Below, one piece after another: positions 17,486-26,020 of a stretch of 64,000 bases of DNA (position 1 is the stretch's first letter; every line of letters starts with the position of its first letter). Below the pieces are notes generated by a model. The model was given only the letters and a program-made list of their open reading frames with translations. It searched no databases and was not told where the DNA came from. The position numbers were made by a program, and so were the translations under genes. The DNA is from JBBRHQ01 sp963738305 (GTDB taxonomy: Bacteria > Actinomycetota > Thermoleophilia > Solirubrobacterales > 70-9), in NCBI GenBank assembly GCA_963738305.1, contig CAVTVU010000005.1, positions 1-64,000 of the forward strand, read 5' to 3'.

Positions 17486-18028
17486 ATGTCGGCACGACTC
17501 CCGATCTCGATTTCCCTTGCGCTTTTCGCACTGCTCGCCGTGGCCGGATGCGGCGGAGGCGGCGGTGCCACCGCAGCCACCGGAGGCTCGACGGCGCAGG
17601 CCCCGTCCTCCGCAGCGACCATTGACGTTTCCAGCTCTGCCGGCCTCGGTCCGATCCTCGTCGACTCCCAGGGCCGCACCCTCTACCTGTTCCAAAAGGA
17701 CAGCAACGGGGGGTCCAGGTGCTCCGCTGCCTGCGCACAAATCTGGCCGCCCCAGCTCACCAAGGGGAATCCGAAGGCCGGTGGCGGAGTCGACGCGGCG
17801 AAGCTCGGCACGATCAAGCGCAGCGACGGCTCGATGCAGGTGACCTACGCCCGGCACCCGCTCTACGCCTATACGGGCGACACCGGGCCCGGTCAGGCCA
17901 GGGGTAACGGGCTCAACGCGTTCGGCGCCGTCTGGAATGCCGTCCAGCCGGACGGCTCGCAGGCAGCGGCGGGCGGCGGCAGCGCCTCTACCAGCGGCGG
18001 CTCCTACGGCGGCGGCTACGGCTACTGA
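17486..18028 (+). CDS. Lipoprotein with PF03640 'secreted repeat' domain
   Basis: 180 residues from ATG at 17486, preceded by AAGGAAGG. The signal ends in the lipobox LAVAGC (Cys22), followed by a glycine run. Two PF03640-type units follow: LGPILVDSQGRTLYLFQKD with SRCSAACAQIWPP, and VTYARHPLYAYTGD with GLNAFGAVWNAV. The C-terminus is a Gly/Ser/Tyr-rich tail (SGGSYGGGYGY). These are exported proteins of unknown role that may relate to redox or heme-like binding. Monocistronic. A 155-bp gap upstream holds no recognisable gene. Confidence 0.85.
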   Translation: MSARLPISISLALFALLAVAGCGGGGGATAATGGSTAQAPSSAATIDVSSSAGLGPILVDSQGRTLYLFQKDSNGGSRCSAACAQIWPPQLTKGNPKAGGGVDAAKLGTIKRSDGSMQVTYARHPLYAYTGDTGPGQARGNGLNAFGAVWNAVQPDGSQAAAGGGSASTSGGSYGGGYGY

Positions 18029-18065
18029 GCTGCCTCCGCGACGCCTCCCAGGCCCCGGATCCGCG

Positions 18066-19571
18066 TCAGCTCGCCGCCGCGGTCTCGGAGCGCGATTCGC
18101 TCTCCGCCGGCTCGCACAGCGCGACGAGCTGCGCCAGTTCGTTCCGCATCCCCTCGACGATCGTCTGCACGTCGGGGGTCTGGAAGCGGTCGGCCGTGAT
18201 CCCGATGTCGATCGCGTCGCGGTAGCTCATCACGGTGACGTTTAGGCCGGTGCCGTCGGCGATGATCGAGAGCGGGTAGAGGGCTTCGAGCCGGGCGCCG
18301 CCGCTGTAGATGTCCATCGGCGGCCCGGGGACGTTGGAGATGACGACGTTGAAGAGGGGTCTGGTGAGCTGGGTCGCCGCCAGCCCGAAGATCACCTGTG
18401 AGGCGCGATGGTGAAGCGCGGGCGGGACGAAGGTCGTGACGTCTCGCAGCGCCTTGGCCGGCAGGGCGCTGTGCCGCTCCTTGGCACCGGACATCTTCTC
18501 GTTGGCGAAGGCAATCCGCTCGACCGGGTCCTCGAGGTGGGTCGGGATCGGAACAATCATGATCGACACCTGGTTGCCGAAGGTGCCGCGCTCCTCCTCG
18601 GTTCGCACCGAGACGGGAATCTGCGAGAGCAGGGGCTCCTCGGGCAGTTCGCCGTGGGCGGCGAGATGGTTGCGAACCGCACCGGCGACCAGGGCGACGA
18701 CGACGTCGTTCACCTTGACGCCGAAGTGGTTCTTGACCCGCTTGACGTCGCTCAACGAGATCGAGCCGATGCCGAAGATGCGATGCGGGGAGAGCCGGGC
18801 CCCGTAGGGCCCCTTCGGCGCGTGCATCGCCGGGCGCTCGATGACGTGGGCGTGCGAATCGCGGCTCACGGTGCGCCGAGCCCGTGACAGCCAGCGGCTC
18901 GCGGTCTCGCTGCCGGGCATGCCGAGCAGCGAGGGGATCACGTCGATGTGTGGAAGGAGCCGGGTGAAGCGCGTGCCGACATTGAACGGGTAGCGCGGGA
19001 GCGCGGCGACGCCGCGCAGCATCATCGAACTCGTCCCGGGCGGCGCCTCGTCGGGCGGTCGATCGGCCGGGGCCTCGACCTCCCTCGGCTCCGGGCTGAC
19101 GTCGTAGAGCATGGTCATGATCTCGCCCCCCGACATCCCGTCGACCGCGGCATGATGGATCTTCGTGACCAGGGCGACGCGGCCGCCCTCGAGGCCGTGG
19201 ATCAAATAGAGCTCCCACAGCGGCCGCGAGCGGTCGAGCCGGCGCGAGTAGATGCGAGCCGTCTGCTCGACCAGCTGCTCCATGCTCCCCGGAGGCGGCA
19301 GGGCCAGCTCCCGGCAGTGGTAGCCGAGGTCGAAGTGATCGTCGGGGACCCAGTAGGGCCAGTCGAGCCCGAGCGGTACCTCGGCGAGCCGCGCTGTGAA
19401 GGGGGGGATCATGTGCAGTCGCTCGCCGACCAGTCGTCGCAGCTCCTCGATCGTCACCGCTCCTCCCGGGACGGTCGAGGGGTCGAGGATCGCCAGCGAG
19501 CCGACGTGGCCGTAGTTGCGGTCGGTCTCCAGCGCGAGGAACTGAGCGTCCAGTGCAGAGAGCTGTTGCAT
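18066..19571 (-). CDS. WS/DGAT wax ester synthase / diacylglycerol acyltransferase
   Basis: 501 residues from ATG at 19571. The start MQQLSALDAQFLALE is the family norm; the open frame upstream is rejected as it crosses the promoter region. The active-site motif HHxxxDG is present as HHAAVDG (His139, His140, Asp144). The second conserved block reads NVVISNVPGPP, and KVNDVVVALVAGAVR also fits. The enzyme makes triacylglycerol or wax ester from acyl-CoA for storage lipid, usually at the membrane or lipid-droplet surface. It is divergent from the xylF-like gene with a 118-bp gap. Confidence 0.92.
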   Translation of the reverse strand: MQQLSALDAQFLALETDRNYGHVGSLAILDPSTVPGGAVTIEELRRLVGERLHMIPPFTARLAEVPLGLDWPYWVPDDHFDLGYHCRELALPPPGSMEQLVEQTARIYSRRLDRSRPLWELYLIHGLEGGRVALVTKIHHAAVDGMSGGEIMTMLYDVSPEPREVEAPADRPPDEAPPGTSSMMLRGVAALPRYPFNVGTRFTRLLPHIDVIPSLLGMPGSETASRWLSRARRTVSRDSHAHVIERPAMHAPKGPYGARLSPHRIFGIGSISLSDVKRVKNHFGVKVNDVVVALVAGAVRNHLAAHGELPEEPLLSQIPVSVRTEEERGTFGNQVSIMIVPIPTHLEDPVERIAFANEKMSGAKERHSALPAKALRDVTTFVPPALHHRASQVIFGLAATQLTRPLFNVVISNVPGPPMDIYSGGARLEALYPLSIIADGTGLNVTVMSYRDAIDIGITADRFQTPDVQTIVEGMRNELAQLVALCEPAESESRSETAAAS

Positions 19572-19689
19572 CCGGGGCGAAACTACCCGAACCCGCGCGT
19601 CCTGCGCAAGCATCCGGCCACAGGCGGTTTCCCCTGCACGCGGTCGGGTAACCCATAGCCGGCAGACGAGCGCGACGACGAGGAGGAAT

Positions 19690-20829
19690 ATGAGCGTCCA
19701 GCTGAGACGAAGCCTGATCGGGGTCGCCGCGTTGGTCTTTGCAGCGCTGCTCGCGGTCGGTTGCGGGGGAGGCAGCAACACCGACACCGGAGGGGGCGGT
19801 GGTGGTGGTGGCACGATCGCCCTGCTCCTGCCGGAGAACCAGACACCGCGCTACGAAGCGGCCGACAAACCCGACTTCGAGGCCAAGGTACAGTCGCTCT
19901 GCCCCGACTGCAACGTCGTCTACAGCAACGCCACCGAGGACGCCGCGAAGCAGCAGAGCCAGGCCGAAGCCGCGCTGACCCAGGGCGTCGACGTGATGGT
20001 CCTCGACCCGGTCGATGCGACCGCGGCCGCCGGGATAGTCACCAAGGCGGCAGCGCAGGACGTTCCGGTGGTCAGCTATGACCGGCTCATCCTCGACGCA
20101 GCCGTTGACTACTACGTCTCGTTCGACAACGTCCAGGTCGGCAAGCTCCAGGCGCAGACGCTCGCCAAGAAGCTGGACGAGGACGGCAACCCGACGGGAC
20201 CGATCGTGATGATCAACGGCGATCCCGCCGACTCCAACGCGGCGCTGTTCAAGAAGGGCGCCCACAGCGGCTTCGACAGCGCCGGAGTGGACATCGCCAA
20301 GGAGTACGACACCCCCGGCTGGCTGGCCTCGAAGGCACAGGACGAGATGCAGCAGGCGATCACCGCGCTCGGCAACAACGGCTTCAAGGGCGTGTACGCG
20401 GCCAACGACGACACCGGGGGTGGCGCGATCGCCGCGATGAAGTCGGCCGGAATCGACCCGGCGACGCGGCCGACCACGGGCCAGGACGCGACGGTCGCCG
20501 GGATCCAGCGGATTCTCGCGGGAGAGCAGTACATGACCGTCTACAAGGCGGTCAAGCCGGAAGCCGGCGCGGCGGCCGAGCTTGCCGTGGCCCTCGCGCA
20601 GGGCAAGACGCCGAACACCAGGCAGATCGCCAGCTCCCTTGGCAACGGGGGCAGAGCGGAGAACACGGACAACGGATCGGGCCAGATCCCGTCAGTGATC
20701 TTCACCCCTGTTGCAGTGACCAAGGACAACGTCAAGTCGACGGTCATCAAGGACGGCTACGTGAGCCCGTCGGAGGTCTGCACGGGTCCCTACGTCGCCG
20801 ACTGCAAGGCGGCGGGGATCAACCCCTGA
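19690..20829 (+). CDS. Sugar ABC transporter substrate-binding lipoprotein (XylF-like)
   Basis: 379 residues from ATG at 19690 with AGGAGGAA upstream. The lipobox LAVGC is followed by a Gly-rich linker. The periplasmic-binding-protein type 1 fold is clear: TIALLLPENQTPRYEAADKP, VMVLDPVDATAAAGIV, VPVVSYDRLILDAAVDYYVS, PIVMINGDPADSNAALFK, VYAANDDTGGGAIAAMKSAG and TGQDATVAGIQRILAGEQY. This pattern is closest to xylose-binding XylF. First gene of a three-gene operon; the ATPase gene starts 8 bp after its stop. Confidence 0.9.
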   Translation: MSVQLRRSLIGVAALVFAALLAVGCGGGSNTDTGGGGGGGGTIALLLPENQTPRYEAADKPDFEAKVQSLCPDCNVVYSNATEDAAKQQSQAEAALTQGVDVMVLDPVDATAAAGIVTKAAAQDVPVVSYDRLILDAAVDYYVSFDNVQVGKLQAQTLAKKLDEDGNPTGPIVMINGDPADSNAALFKKGAHSGFDSAGVDIAKEYDTPGWLASKAQDEMQQAITALGNNGFKGVYAANDDTGGGAIAAMKSAGIDPATRPTTGQDATVAGIQRILAGEQYMTVYKAVKPEAGAAAELAVALAQGKTPNTRQIASSLGNGGRAENTDNGSGQIPSVIFTPVAVTKDNVKSTVIKDGYVSPSEVCTGPYVADCKAAGINP

Positions 20830-20837
20830 CCGATTCG

Positions 20838-21647
20838 ATGACCGAGGCGAGCCGCGGGGTCGGATCCCTGCTTGCCGTCAGGGGCGTGAGCAAGAGGTTC
20901 GGCCCGGTTCAGGCGTTGGAGGACGTCGACTTCGAAGTCCATGCCGGGGAGGTCGTGGCGCTGGTCGGCGACAACGGCGCCGGCAAGTCGACGCTGGTGA
21001 AGATCCTCGCCGGGATCTACGTCGCGGACGACGGCGAGTTCCACTTCGACGGCGAGCCCGTGGCCGTGCGACGACCCCAGGACGCGACGGCGCTGGGGAT
21101 CGCCACCGTTTACCAGGACCTGGCCCTTTGCGACAACCTCGACGTCGTCGCCAACCTCTTCCTCGGTTCGGAGAAGACGGCTGCCGGCGTGGGCACGGTG
21201 AGCAGGGGTCTCGACGAGACGGCGATGGAGCAGCGCTCGGGCGAGCTGCTGGAGACCCTCGCGGTGACGATTCCCAGCCTGCGGAGCGAGGTCGGGACCC
21301 TCTCCGGGGGGCAGCGCCAGCAGGTCGCGGTTGCCCGCTCGCTGCTCGGCGAGCCCAAGCTGGTGATGCTCGACGAGCCCACTGCGGCGCTCGGCGTGGC
21401 CCAGACGGCGCAGGTGCTGGCCTTGGTCAAGCGCCTGCGTGAACAGGCACTCGGCGTGATCGTGATCAGCCACAACCTGGCAGACATCTTCGAGGTCGCC
21501 GACCGGATCTACGTGCTGCGCCTCGGGCGCGAGGCGGCGAGCTTCTCGGTGCGGGAGACGAGCGAGGAGGAAGTCGTGGCGGCGATCACCGGCGCCCGCG
21601 AGAACGCCCCCGCGGCGTCGAATGGCGACGACGGAGCTGAGCGATGA
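20838..21647 (+). CDS. Sugar ABC transporter ATP-binding protein (single domain)
   Basis: 269 residues from ATG at 20838. One complete ATPase domain is present: Walker A GDNGAGKST, Q-loop TVYQDLALCDNL, signature LSGGQRQQ, Walker B LVMLDEPTAAL, and the H-switch VIVISHNL. Canonical XylG/RbsA proteins are about 500 residues with two ATPase halves. This one is the half-size FrcA-like form, so it should work as a homodimer. Its stop overlaps the permease start by 4 bp (ATGA). Confidence 0.92.
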   Translation: MTEASRGVGSLLAVRGVSKRFGPVQALEDVDFEVHAGEVVALVGDNGAGKSTLVKILAGIYVADDGEFHFDGEPVAVRRPQDATALGIATVYQDLALCDNLDVVANLFLGSEKTAAGVGTVSRGLDETAMEQRSGELLETLAVTIPSLRSEVGTLSGGQRQQVAVARSLLGEPKLVMLDEPTAALGVAQTAQVLALVKRLREQALGVIVISHNLADIFEVADRIYVLRLGREAASFSVRETSEEEVVAAITGARENAPAASNGDDGAER

Positions 21648-22867
21648 GCACCCCTACCGCTGAGCCAGCCGCGGCCAGCGTGCCCGACGAGGAGCAGCCG
21701 TCGCCACGAGCGGATGCACTTCGGCGCTTCGTCCAGGGTGACCTCGCCTCGCTGCGGGTCGTGATCGGGCTGGCGGTGATCTGGATCATCTTCCAGAGCC
21801 AAAACGACCGCTTCCTATCGGCGCTCAATCTGACCAACCTGATGCTGCAGATCACGGCCACCGGCTTGATCTCGATCGGCGTCGTCTACGTGCTGCTGCT
21901 GGGGGAGATCGACCTCTCGGTCGGCGCGGTGAGCGGTCTCGCCGCGGCGATCATGGCGGTGCTCAACTCCCAGCACGGCTGGAATCCCTATTTGGCGATC
22001 GGCGCGGGGATCCTCACCGGAACCACGATCGGCCTGATCCAAGGGTTCCTCTTCACCCGCTTCCTTATTCCCTCCTTCGTCGTCACCCTGGCGGGGTTGC
22101 TCGCCTGGCAGGGAGCGCTCCTGCAGGTCCTCGGCTCGACCGGATCGATCAACATCACCAATCCCAAGATCACCGGCCTGGCGAACATCTTCTACTCCGA
22201 CACGGTCGGCTGGATAGTCGCAGCGATCGTGATCGGGGTCTACGCCGGCGCGACGCTTCTGGTATATCGACGCCGCGCCCAGCGTGGGCTCGAGCCTGAG
22301 AACCTGTTCATCCTGCTGCTCCGCTTGGCACTTGTGGCCGGCGCGGTGATCGCCGCGATCGCGGTCCTCAACTCGGACCGCGGTCTGCCCCTTGCGGTAG
22401 TGATTCTCCTGGTCTTCGTCGCCGGCATGGAGTACGTCGTAAAGCGAACCCGATTCGGCCGTCACGTGTTCGCGGTCGGCGGCAACGCCGAAGCGGCGAG
22501 GCGCGCCGGGATCCGCGTCAACGTCGTGCGGATCGCCGTCTTCGCGATCTGTAGCACGATGGCTGCGATCGGCGGCATCCTCGCCGCCTCCCGGCTGCTG
22601 GCGGTGACGCAGAATTCCGGCGGCAACGACGTCCTGCTGTTGGCGATCGCCGGCCCGGTGATCGCCGGGACCAGTCTGTTCGGCGGCCGCGGCTCGGTCT
22701 GGTCGGCGCTCCTCGGCGCGCTGGTGATCGGCTCGATCTCGAACGGCATGGACCTCCTGGCCTACGACACCTCGGTCAAATACATGGTCACCGGTGGCGT
22801 GCTTCTTGCGGCTGTGATCGTCGACGCGATCGCCAGGCAGCAGCGCCAGGCGGCTGGAAGGACCTGA
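21644..22867 (+). CDS. Sugar ABC transporter permease (XylH-like)
   Basis: 407 residues from ATG at 21644 overlapping the ATPase gene. About ten transmembrane helices. Typical BPD_transp_2 motifs are seen: GVVYVLLLGEIDLSVGAVSGL, GFLFTRFLIPSFVVTLAGLLAWQGALL (in two parts), TRFGRHVFAVGGNAEAARRAGI with the EAA-like loop that contacts the ATPase, and VIAGTSLFGGRGSVWSALLGA. It forms the sugar channel with the two preceding genes. A monosaccharide, probably a pentose, is the likely substrate by homology. Confidence 0.91.
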   Translation: MSTPTAEPAAASVPDEEQPSPRADALRRFVQGDLASLRVVIGLAVIWIIFQSQNDRFLSALNLTNLMLQITATGLISIGVVYVLLLGEIDLSVGAVSGLAAAIMAVLNSQHGWNPYLAIGAGILTGTTIGLIQGFLFTRFLIPSFVVTLAGLLAWQGALLQVLGSTGSINITNPKITGLANIFYSDTVGWIVAAIVIGVYAGATLLVYRRRAQRGLEPENLFILLLRLALVAGAVIAAIAVLNSDRGLPLAVVILLVFVAGMEYVVKRTRFGRHVFAVGGNAEAARRAGIRVNVVRIAVFAICSTMAAIGGILAASRLLAVTQNSGGNDVLLLAIAGPVIAGTSLFGGRGSVWSALLGALVIGSISNGMDLLAYDTSVKYMVTGGVLLAAVIVDAIARQQRQAAGRT

Positions 22868-22934
22868 GCTCCAAGGACCCAATCCTTGCCTTGCGCATTC
22901 AGGTGCGCGGAAGTTTCGGGAGTAGGGTGAGCTC

Positions 22935-24044
22935 GTGACGATCAAACCGGAAGCAGCCCGCTCCGAGCTGCCCGGCGTGGAGGCGTCGGAGCAGATCACT
23001 CCCGCCGAGCTGCGCCTGGCGACCCGCAACCACGGGTTGCCGCTCGAGGCGCTCTCCTACGACGTCACGCCGGTCGGGCTCCACTACCTCCTCCTCCACT
23101 ACGACATCCCTGCGGTCGACCCCGCGGTCTGGCAGCTTCACGTGACGGGTCGGGTGAGCCGGGAACTGTCGCTGAACCTAGAGGAGATCAAGGGCCGCCC
23201 CTCGAGGACCGTCGCCGTGACGATGGAATGCGCAGGAAACGGTCGCGCCAGGCTCTCGCCACGACCGGTCAGCCAGCCCTGGCACCTGGAGGCCGTGGGG
23301 ACGGCCGAGTGGACCGGCGTGGCGCTGCGCGACCTGCTCGAGGAGGCCGGGGTAGCCGAGGGCGCCCCGGAGGTGCTCTTCCGGGGCCTCGACCGCGGGG
23401 TCGAGGGAGGCGAGGAGCAGAGCTACGAGCGCAGCCTGCCCATCGAGGACGCGCTCTCCGAGGACGCGCTCCTCGCCTACGCCATGAACGGCCAACCGCT
23501 GCCGCCCCAGCACGGCTTTCCCCTGCGACTGGTGGTACCCGGTTCCTACGGGATGGCCAGCGTCAAGTGGCTCGAGGAGATCACCGTCCTCGACGCCCCC
23601 TTCGAGGGCTACCAGCAGGCCCGAAGCTATCGCCTGCGGCAGCAGCCGGATGAGCCGGGCGTGCCGGTCTCGCGGATGCTCCCACGCTCGCTCATGGTCC
23701 CGCCGGGCATCCCCGATTTCGCCACCCGAGATCGCAGGTTGACGCCGGGCCAATGCACCCTGCGGGGTCGCGCCTGGTCGGGCCTCGGAGCGATCGATCG
23801 AGTAGAGGTGAGCGTCGACGGCGGGTCGGGCTGGAGCAGCGCGCGACTCGGGCCGGAGCCTTCCAAATGGGCGTGGCGTGCCTGGAAATGGGAGTGGGAC
23901 CCGGTGGAGCCCGGGACCTTCGAGCTGTGCTGCCGGGCGACCGACAGCGCCGGCAACGTCCAGCCGCTCGAGCCCGCCTGGAACCTCGGCGGCTACGTGA
24001 ACAACGAGGTGCAGCGAGTGCCGGTGGTGGTGGCCGGCGAGTAA
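22935..24044 (+). CDS. Sulfite-oxidase-family molybdopterin oxidoreductase
   Basis: 369 residues from GTG at 22935. The molybdopterin domain (about 30-240) has the catalytic cysteine in VTMECAGNGR (Cys99), WTGVALRDLLEEAG, and the end FPLRLVVPGSYGMASVKWLEEI. The C-terminal Mo-co dimerisation domain (about 265-365) contains LRGRAWSGLGAIDRVEVSVDGG and WNLGGYVNNE. There is no signal peptide and no heme domain, so it is probably cytoplasmic. The physiological substrate is unknown; sulfite or sulfoxide-like compounds are possible. Monocistronic, ended by the hairpin at 24116-24142. Confidence 0.9.
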   Translation: MTIKPEAARSELPGVEASEQITPAELRLATRNHGLPLEALSYDVTPVGLHYLLLHYDIPAVDPAVWQLHVTGRVSRELSLNLEEIKGRPSRTVAVTMECAGNGRARLSPRPVSQPWHLEAVGTAEWTGVALRDLLEEAGVAEGAPEVLFRGLDRGVEGGEEQSYERSLPIEDALSEDALLAYAMNGQPLPPQHGFPLRLVVPGSYGMASVKWLEEITVLDAPFEGYQQARSYRLRQQPDEPGVPVSRMLPRSLMVPPGIPDFATRDRRLTPGQCTLRGRAWSGLGAIDRVEVSVDGGSGWSSARLGPEPSKWAWRAWKWEWDPVEPGTFELCCRATDSAGNVQPLEPAWNLGGYVNNEVQRVPVVVAGE

Positions 24045-24115
24045 AGGGTCAGCTGACCCGGCTGGGGCCGCGCAGTACGACCGGCTCGAGTGACGGGTTC
24101 CCTCCGAGACGAGCT

Positions 24116-24142
24116 GGGCCCTGACGACGACCGTCAGGGCCC
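24116..24142. terminator. Bidirectional hairpin terminator
   Basis: A perfect 11-bp stem (gggccctgacg / cgtcagggccc) with a 5-base loop lies between the convergent ends of the molybdopterin oxidoreductase (24044) and DoxX (24157) genes. There is no T run, as is common for GC-rich actinobacterial terminators. Confidence 0.7.
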
Positions 24143-24156
24143 CGCACCGCTGATCG

Positions 24157-24678
24157 CTACGCGGATGGCCCCGCGGCGATCGCCTCGGGACCGCCGGCGC
24201 GGGCGTCCCGCGCCTCGGAGCCTCGGCCGGCCAACCGGCCATCGTCGACGCCTGGCTCGGCGGCGGCAAGGCGGGACAGCGTCAGGGCGCCAAGCAGGAG
24301 GCCGAAATCACGCAGGGCGATGTCGCCGTAGCCTCCGACCAGCAGGAGGCTGACGATGATCCCGGCCAGCCAGGCGGCGACGAGGAGGCCGCCGAAGCGC
24401 GGGACCACCAGGACTACGAGGCCCGCGAGGATCTCGACCACGCCGACGGCGTGCATGGCGTCCGCGGCACTGCCCGGGATGATGTCGTTGTACTGGGTTG
24501 CCAGGTAGGCGGACCAGTCGCCGTTCATCACCTCGGCGAACTTGTCGATCCCCATCAGGATCGGCAGCGCGACGAAGCCGATCCGCAGCAGGGTGAACGC
24601 CTGCGCGACCGGATCCTCCCGCAGCTTCGAGATCGAGGGGAAGGGTATGGGCCGCAGCGTTGCGGCAATGGTGCTCAT
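24157..24678 (-). CDS. DoxX-family membrane protein
   Basis: 173 residues from ATG at 24678. An ATG at 24696 would add six residues, but the nearer one has a GGAG box about 6 bp away. Four hydrophobic segments follow the DoxX layout: LRIGFVALPILMGIDKFAEV, then a segment with AVGVVEILAGLVVLVVPRFG, then LLVAAWLAGIIVSLLLVGGY, and a last helix with DFGLLLGALTLSRLA. The C-terminal tail is hydrophilic and Gly/Ala-rich. DoxX proteins are linked to membrane redox balance and thiosulfate-quinone systems, without a proven single role. Confidence 0.86.
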   Translation of the reverse strand: MSTIAATLRPIPFPSISKLREDPVAQAFTLLRIGFVALPILMGIDKFAEVMNGDWSAYLATQYNDIIPGSAADAMHAVGVVEILAGLVVLVVPRFGGLLVAAWLAGIIVSLLLVGGYGDIALRDFGLLLGALTLSRLAAAEPGVDDGRLAGRGSEARDARAGGPEAIAAGPSA

Positions 24679-24816
24679 GGGTCTCCTTTCCGACACGCCG
24701 CCGCGGTGTTGGCCGCCGGCACATGCATGTCGAGGCGGCTTAGCCGCGGCAAGTGGTTCATAGGGTTCGCCTGTTAGCGACCCGAGGGGGCCGGTCCTTA
24801 CCCCGTGCCGGGAGGA

Positions 24817-25080
24817 TCAGCCGGACGGCTCCGAGCCGGCGGGCGATTCGGAGGAGACGAGGGCGCGCAGGCTCAGGTAGTCCTCCCGGCAGGCCTCGCA
24901 CCCTTTTAGGTGCTCACGCATCCCCGGCACCGCGCTGTCGGCATCGGCGCGGCCCAGCTCCAGCTCGACGTAGCGATCGAGCTCGACGAAGCACTGCTCG
25001 CAGCTCAACTCCGTCCCCTCGGGGCCGAGCAGGCGTCCCAGCAGGGTGCGGTCGTCTCGCTCCGGCTCTTTGCTGCTCAC
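24817..25080 (-). CDS. Zinc-finger anti-sigma factor
   Basis: 87 residues from the ATG at 25080, which overlaps the sigma-factor stop by 4 bp. The zf-HC2-like motif is present: CEQC near residues 27-30, then HLKGCEACRED with the HxxxCxxC pattern near 57-64. No transmembrane segment is seen, so it is a soluble ZAS-type anti-sigma that may respond to thiol oxidation. Translational coupling to the sigma gene supports the pairing. Confidence 0.85.
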   Translation of the reverse strand: MSSKEPERDDRTLLGRLLGPEGTELSCEQCFVELDRYVELELGRADADSAVPGMREHLKGCEACREDYLSLRALVSSESPAGSEPSG

Positions 25081-25739
25081 CTCTCACTCACCTCCCGATC
25101 GGCGGCCGGAGCGAGCCCCTGGGCGGCGAGGTGCTCGCGGAGCTTGCGGCGGGCATCGTGCACTGTCTTGTACAGGGCGCCCCTGGTGGTGCCGAGGCGC
25201 TCGGCGAGGACGTCGATCGGGACCTCGTTGAGGGCGATCGCGACCAGCACCTCGCGCTGGTGCGGCGAGAGGACGCTATTGATCCCCGCCGCCACAGCCT
25301 CGAGCAGCTCGCGGCTCTCGACGCTCCCCGCGGGCGAACGCCCGCTGCCGCCGAGCTGCTCCCAGCGCTCGGGCTCGATCGGGATCTCTCGCCCCTGCCA
25401 GGCCCGGCGCCGCAGCTTCACCGCCGCTTCCAGGAGGGCGTACTTGTAGGCCCAGGTCGTGAAGCGGCTGTCGCCTCGATAGGTGTCGAGCTTCTCGAGG
25501 ATCGCCGTTGCCGCGTCGTCGGCAGCCTGGTGCGCGAGGTCGTCGAGGTCGTCACCGCGCAGGTGTGGGTGGGAGCCCTGCCGCCGGTTGATCTCGAAGC
25601 GCGCGGCACGGAGCAACAGTTCGTGGAGGCGCTGCGTGGCGTCCGTGCCCCGATCGCCTCCGGCTGCCAGGCTCGACACCCAGGCCCGCGAGGCCGCATC
25701 GGGCCCTGGCGCGGTCGGGGCTGTGCTGGAGCGACTCAA
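25077..25739 (-). CDS. ECF-type RNA polymerase sigma factor
   Basis: Sigma-70 region 2 (LLRAARFEINRR, DLDDLAHQAADDAATAILEK, with RGDSRFTTWAYKYALLEA) and region 4 (LSPHQREVLVAIALNEVPID followed by VLAERLGTTRGALYKTVHDAR) are complete. The start is uncertain. TTG at 25739 gives 220 residues, close to the family. An ATG at 25910 with AAAGGAG just upstream keeps the same frame open, but the added 57 codons have poor third-position GC, and the same stretch reads better in another frame (see 25802-25910). The stop overlaps the anti-sigma start (ATGA). Confidence 0.85.
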   Translation of the reverse strand: MSRSSTAPTAPGPDAASRAWVSSLAAGGDRGTDATQRLHELLLRAARFEINRRQGSHPHLRGDDLDDLAHQAADDAATAILEKLDTYRGDSRFTTWAYKYALLEAAVKLRRRAWQGREIPIEPERWEQLGGSGRSPAGSVESRELLEAVAAGINSVLSPHQREVLVAIALNEVPIDVLAERLGTTRGALYKTVHDARRKLREHLAAQGLAPAADREVSER

Positions 25740-25801
25740 GGATTGGACCGGTTCGGGGGCGACGGTCGGCCCGACCCTAACAGCGGCGCCGAGCGGGCCG
25801 C

Positions 25802-25910
25802 TCAGCGCGGCGGGTCCCCGGAATCGAGCGGCGCCATCATGCGGGCCGCGAGCTCGGGCTGGCAACCGCGTTCGACCCCGTGGATCAGCGCACGCAGGTT
25901 GAGCCGACAT
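25802..25910 (-). CDS. Possible small protein (about 35 residues) upstream of sigma gene
   Basis: In the frame one base off from the ATG at 25910, the sequence reads RLNLRALIHGVERGCQPELA then ARMMAPLDSGDPPR to a TGA at 25802-25804. Its third positions are strongly G/C, while the sigma frame here is not. A strong AAAGGAG box precedes the ATG. If one base after the ATG is an inserted error, the gene would begin MRLNLRALIH. It would lie just ahead of the sigma gene in the same operon. No family is recognised. It might equally be a non-coding coincidence. Confidence 0.35.
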
Positions 25911-26020
25911 GTCTCCTTTGCGGCGGCCGGGCCCGGATTCTTACCTCGGGCCGAGCGCCGGGTAAGAAACGGCGCCCTGGCGACGCCAACTCCTGCAACG
26001 ACCAAGCCCAGGAGGAAGGG

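Noticed and set aside
25740..25910. Extension of the sigma factor to ATG 25910
   Set aside because: The extra codons lack the genome's third-position bias and another frame codes better there; kept as an alternative only.
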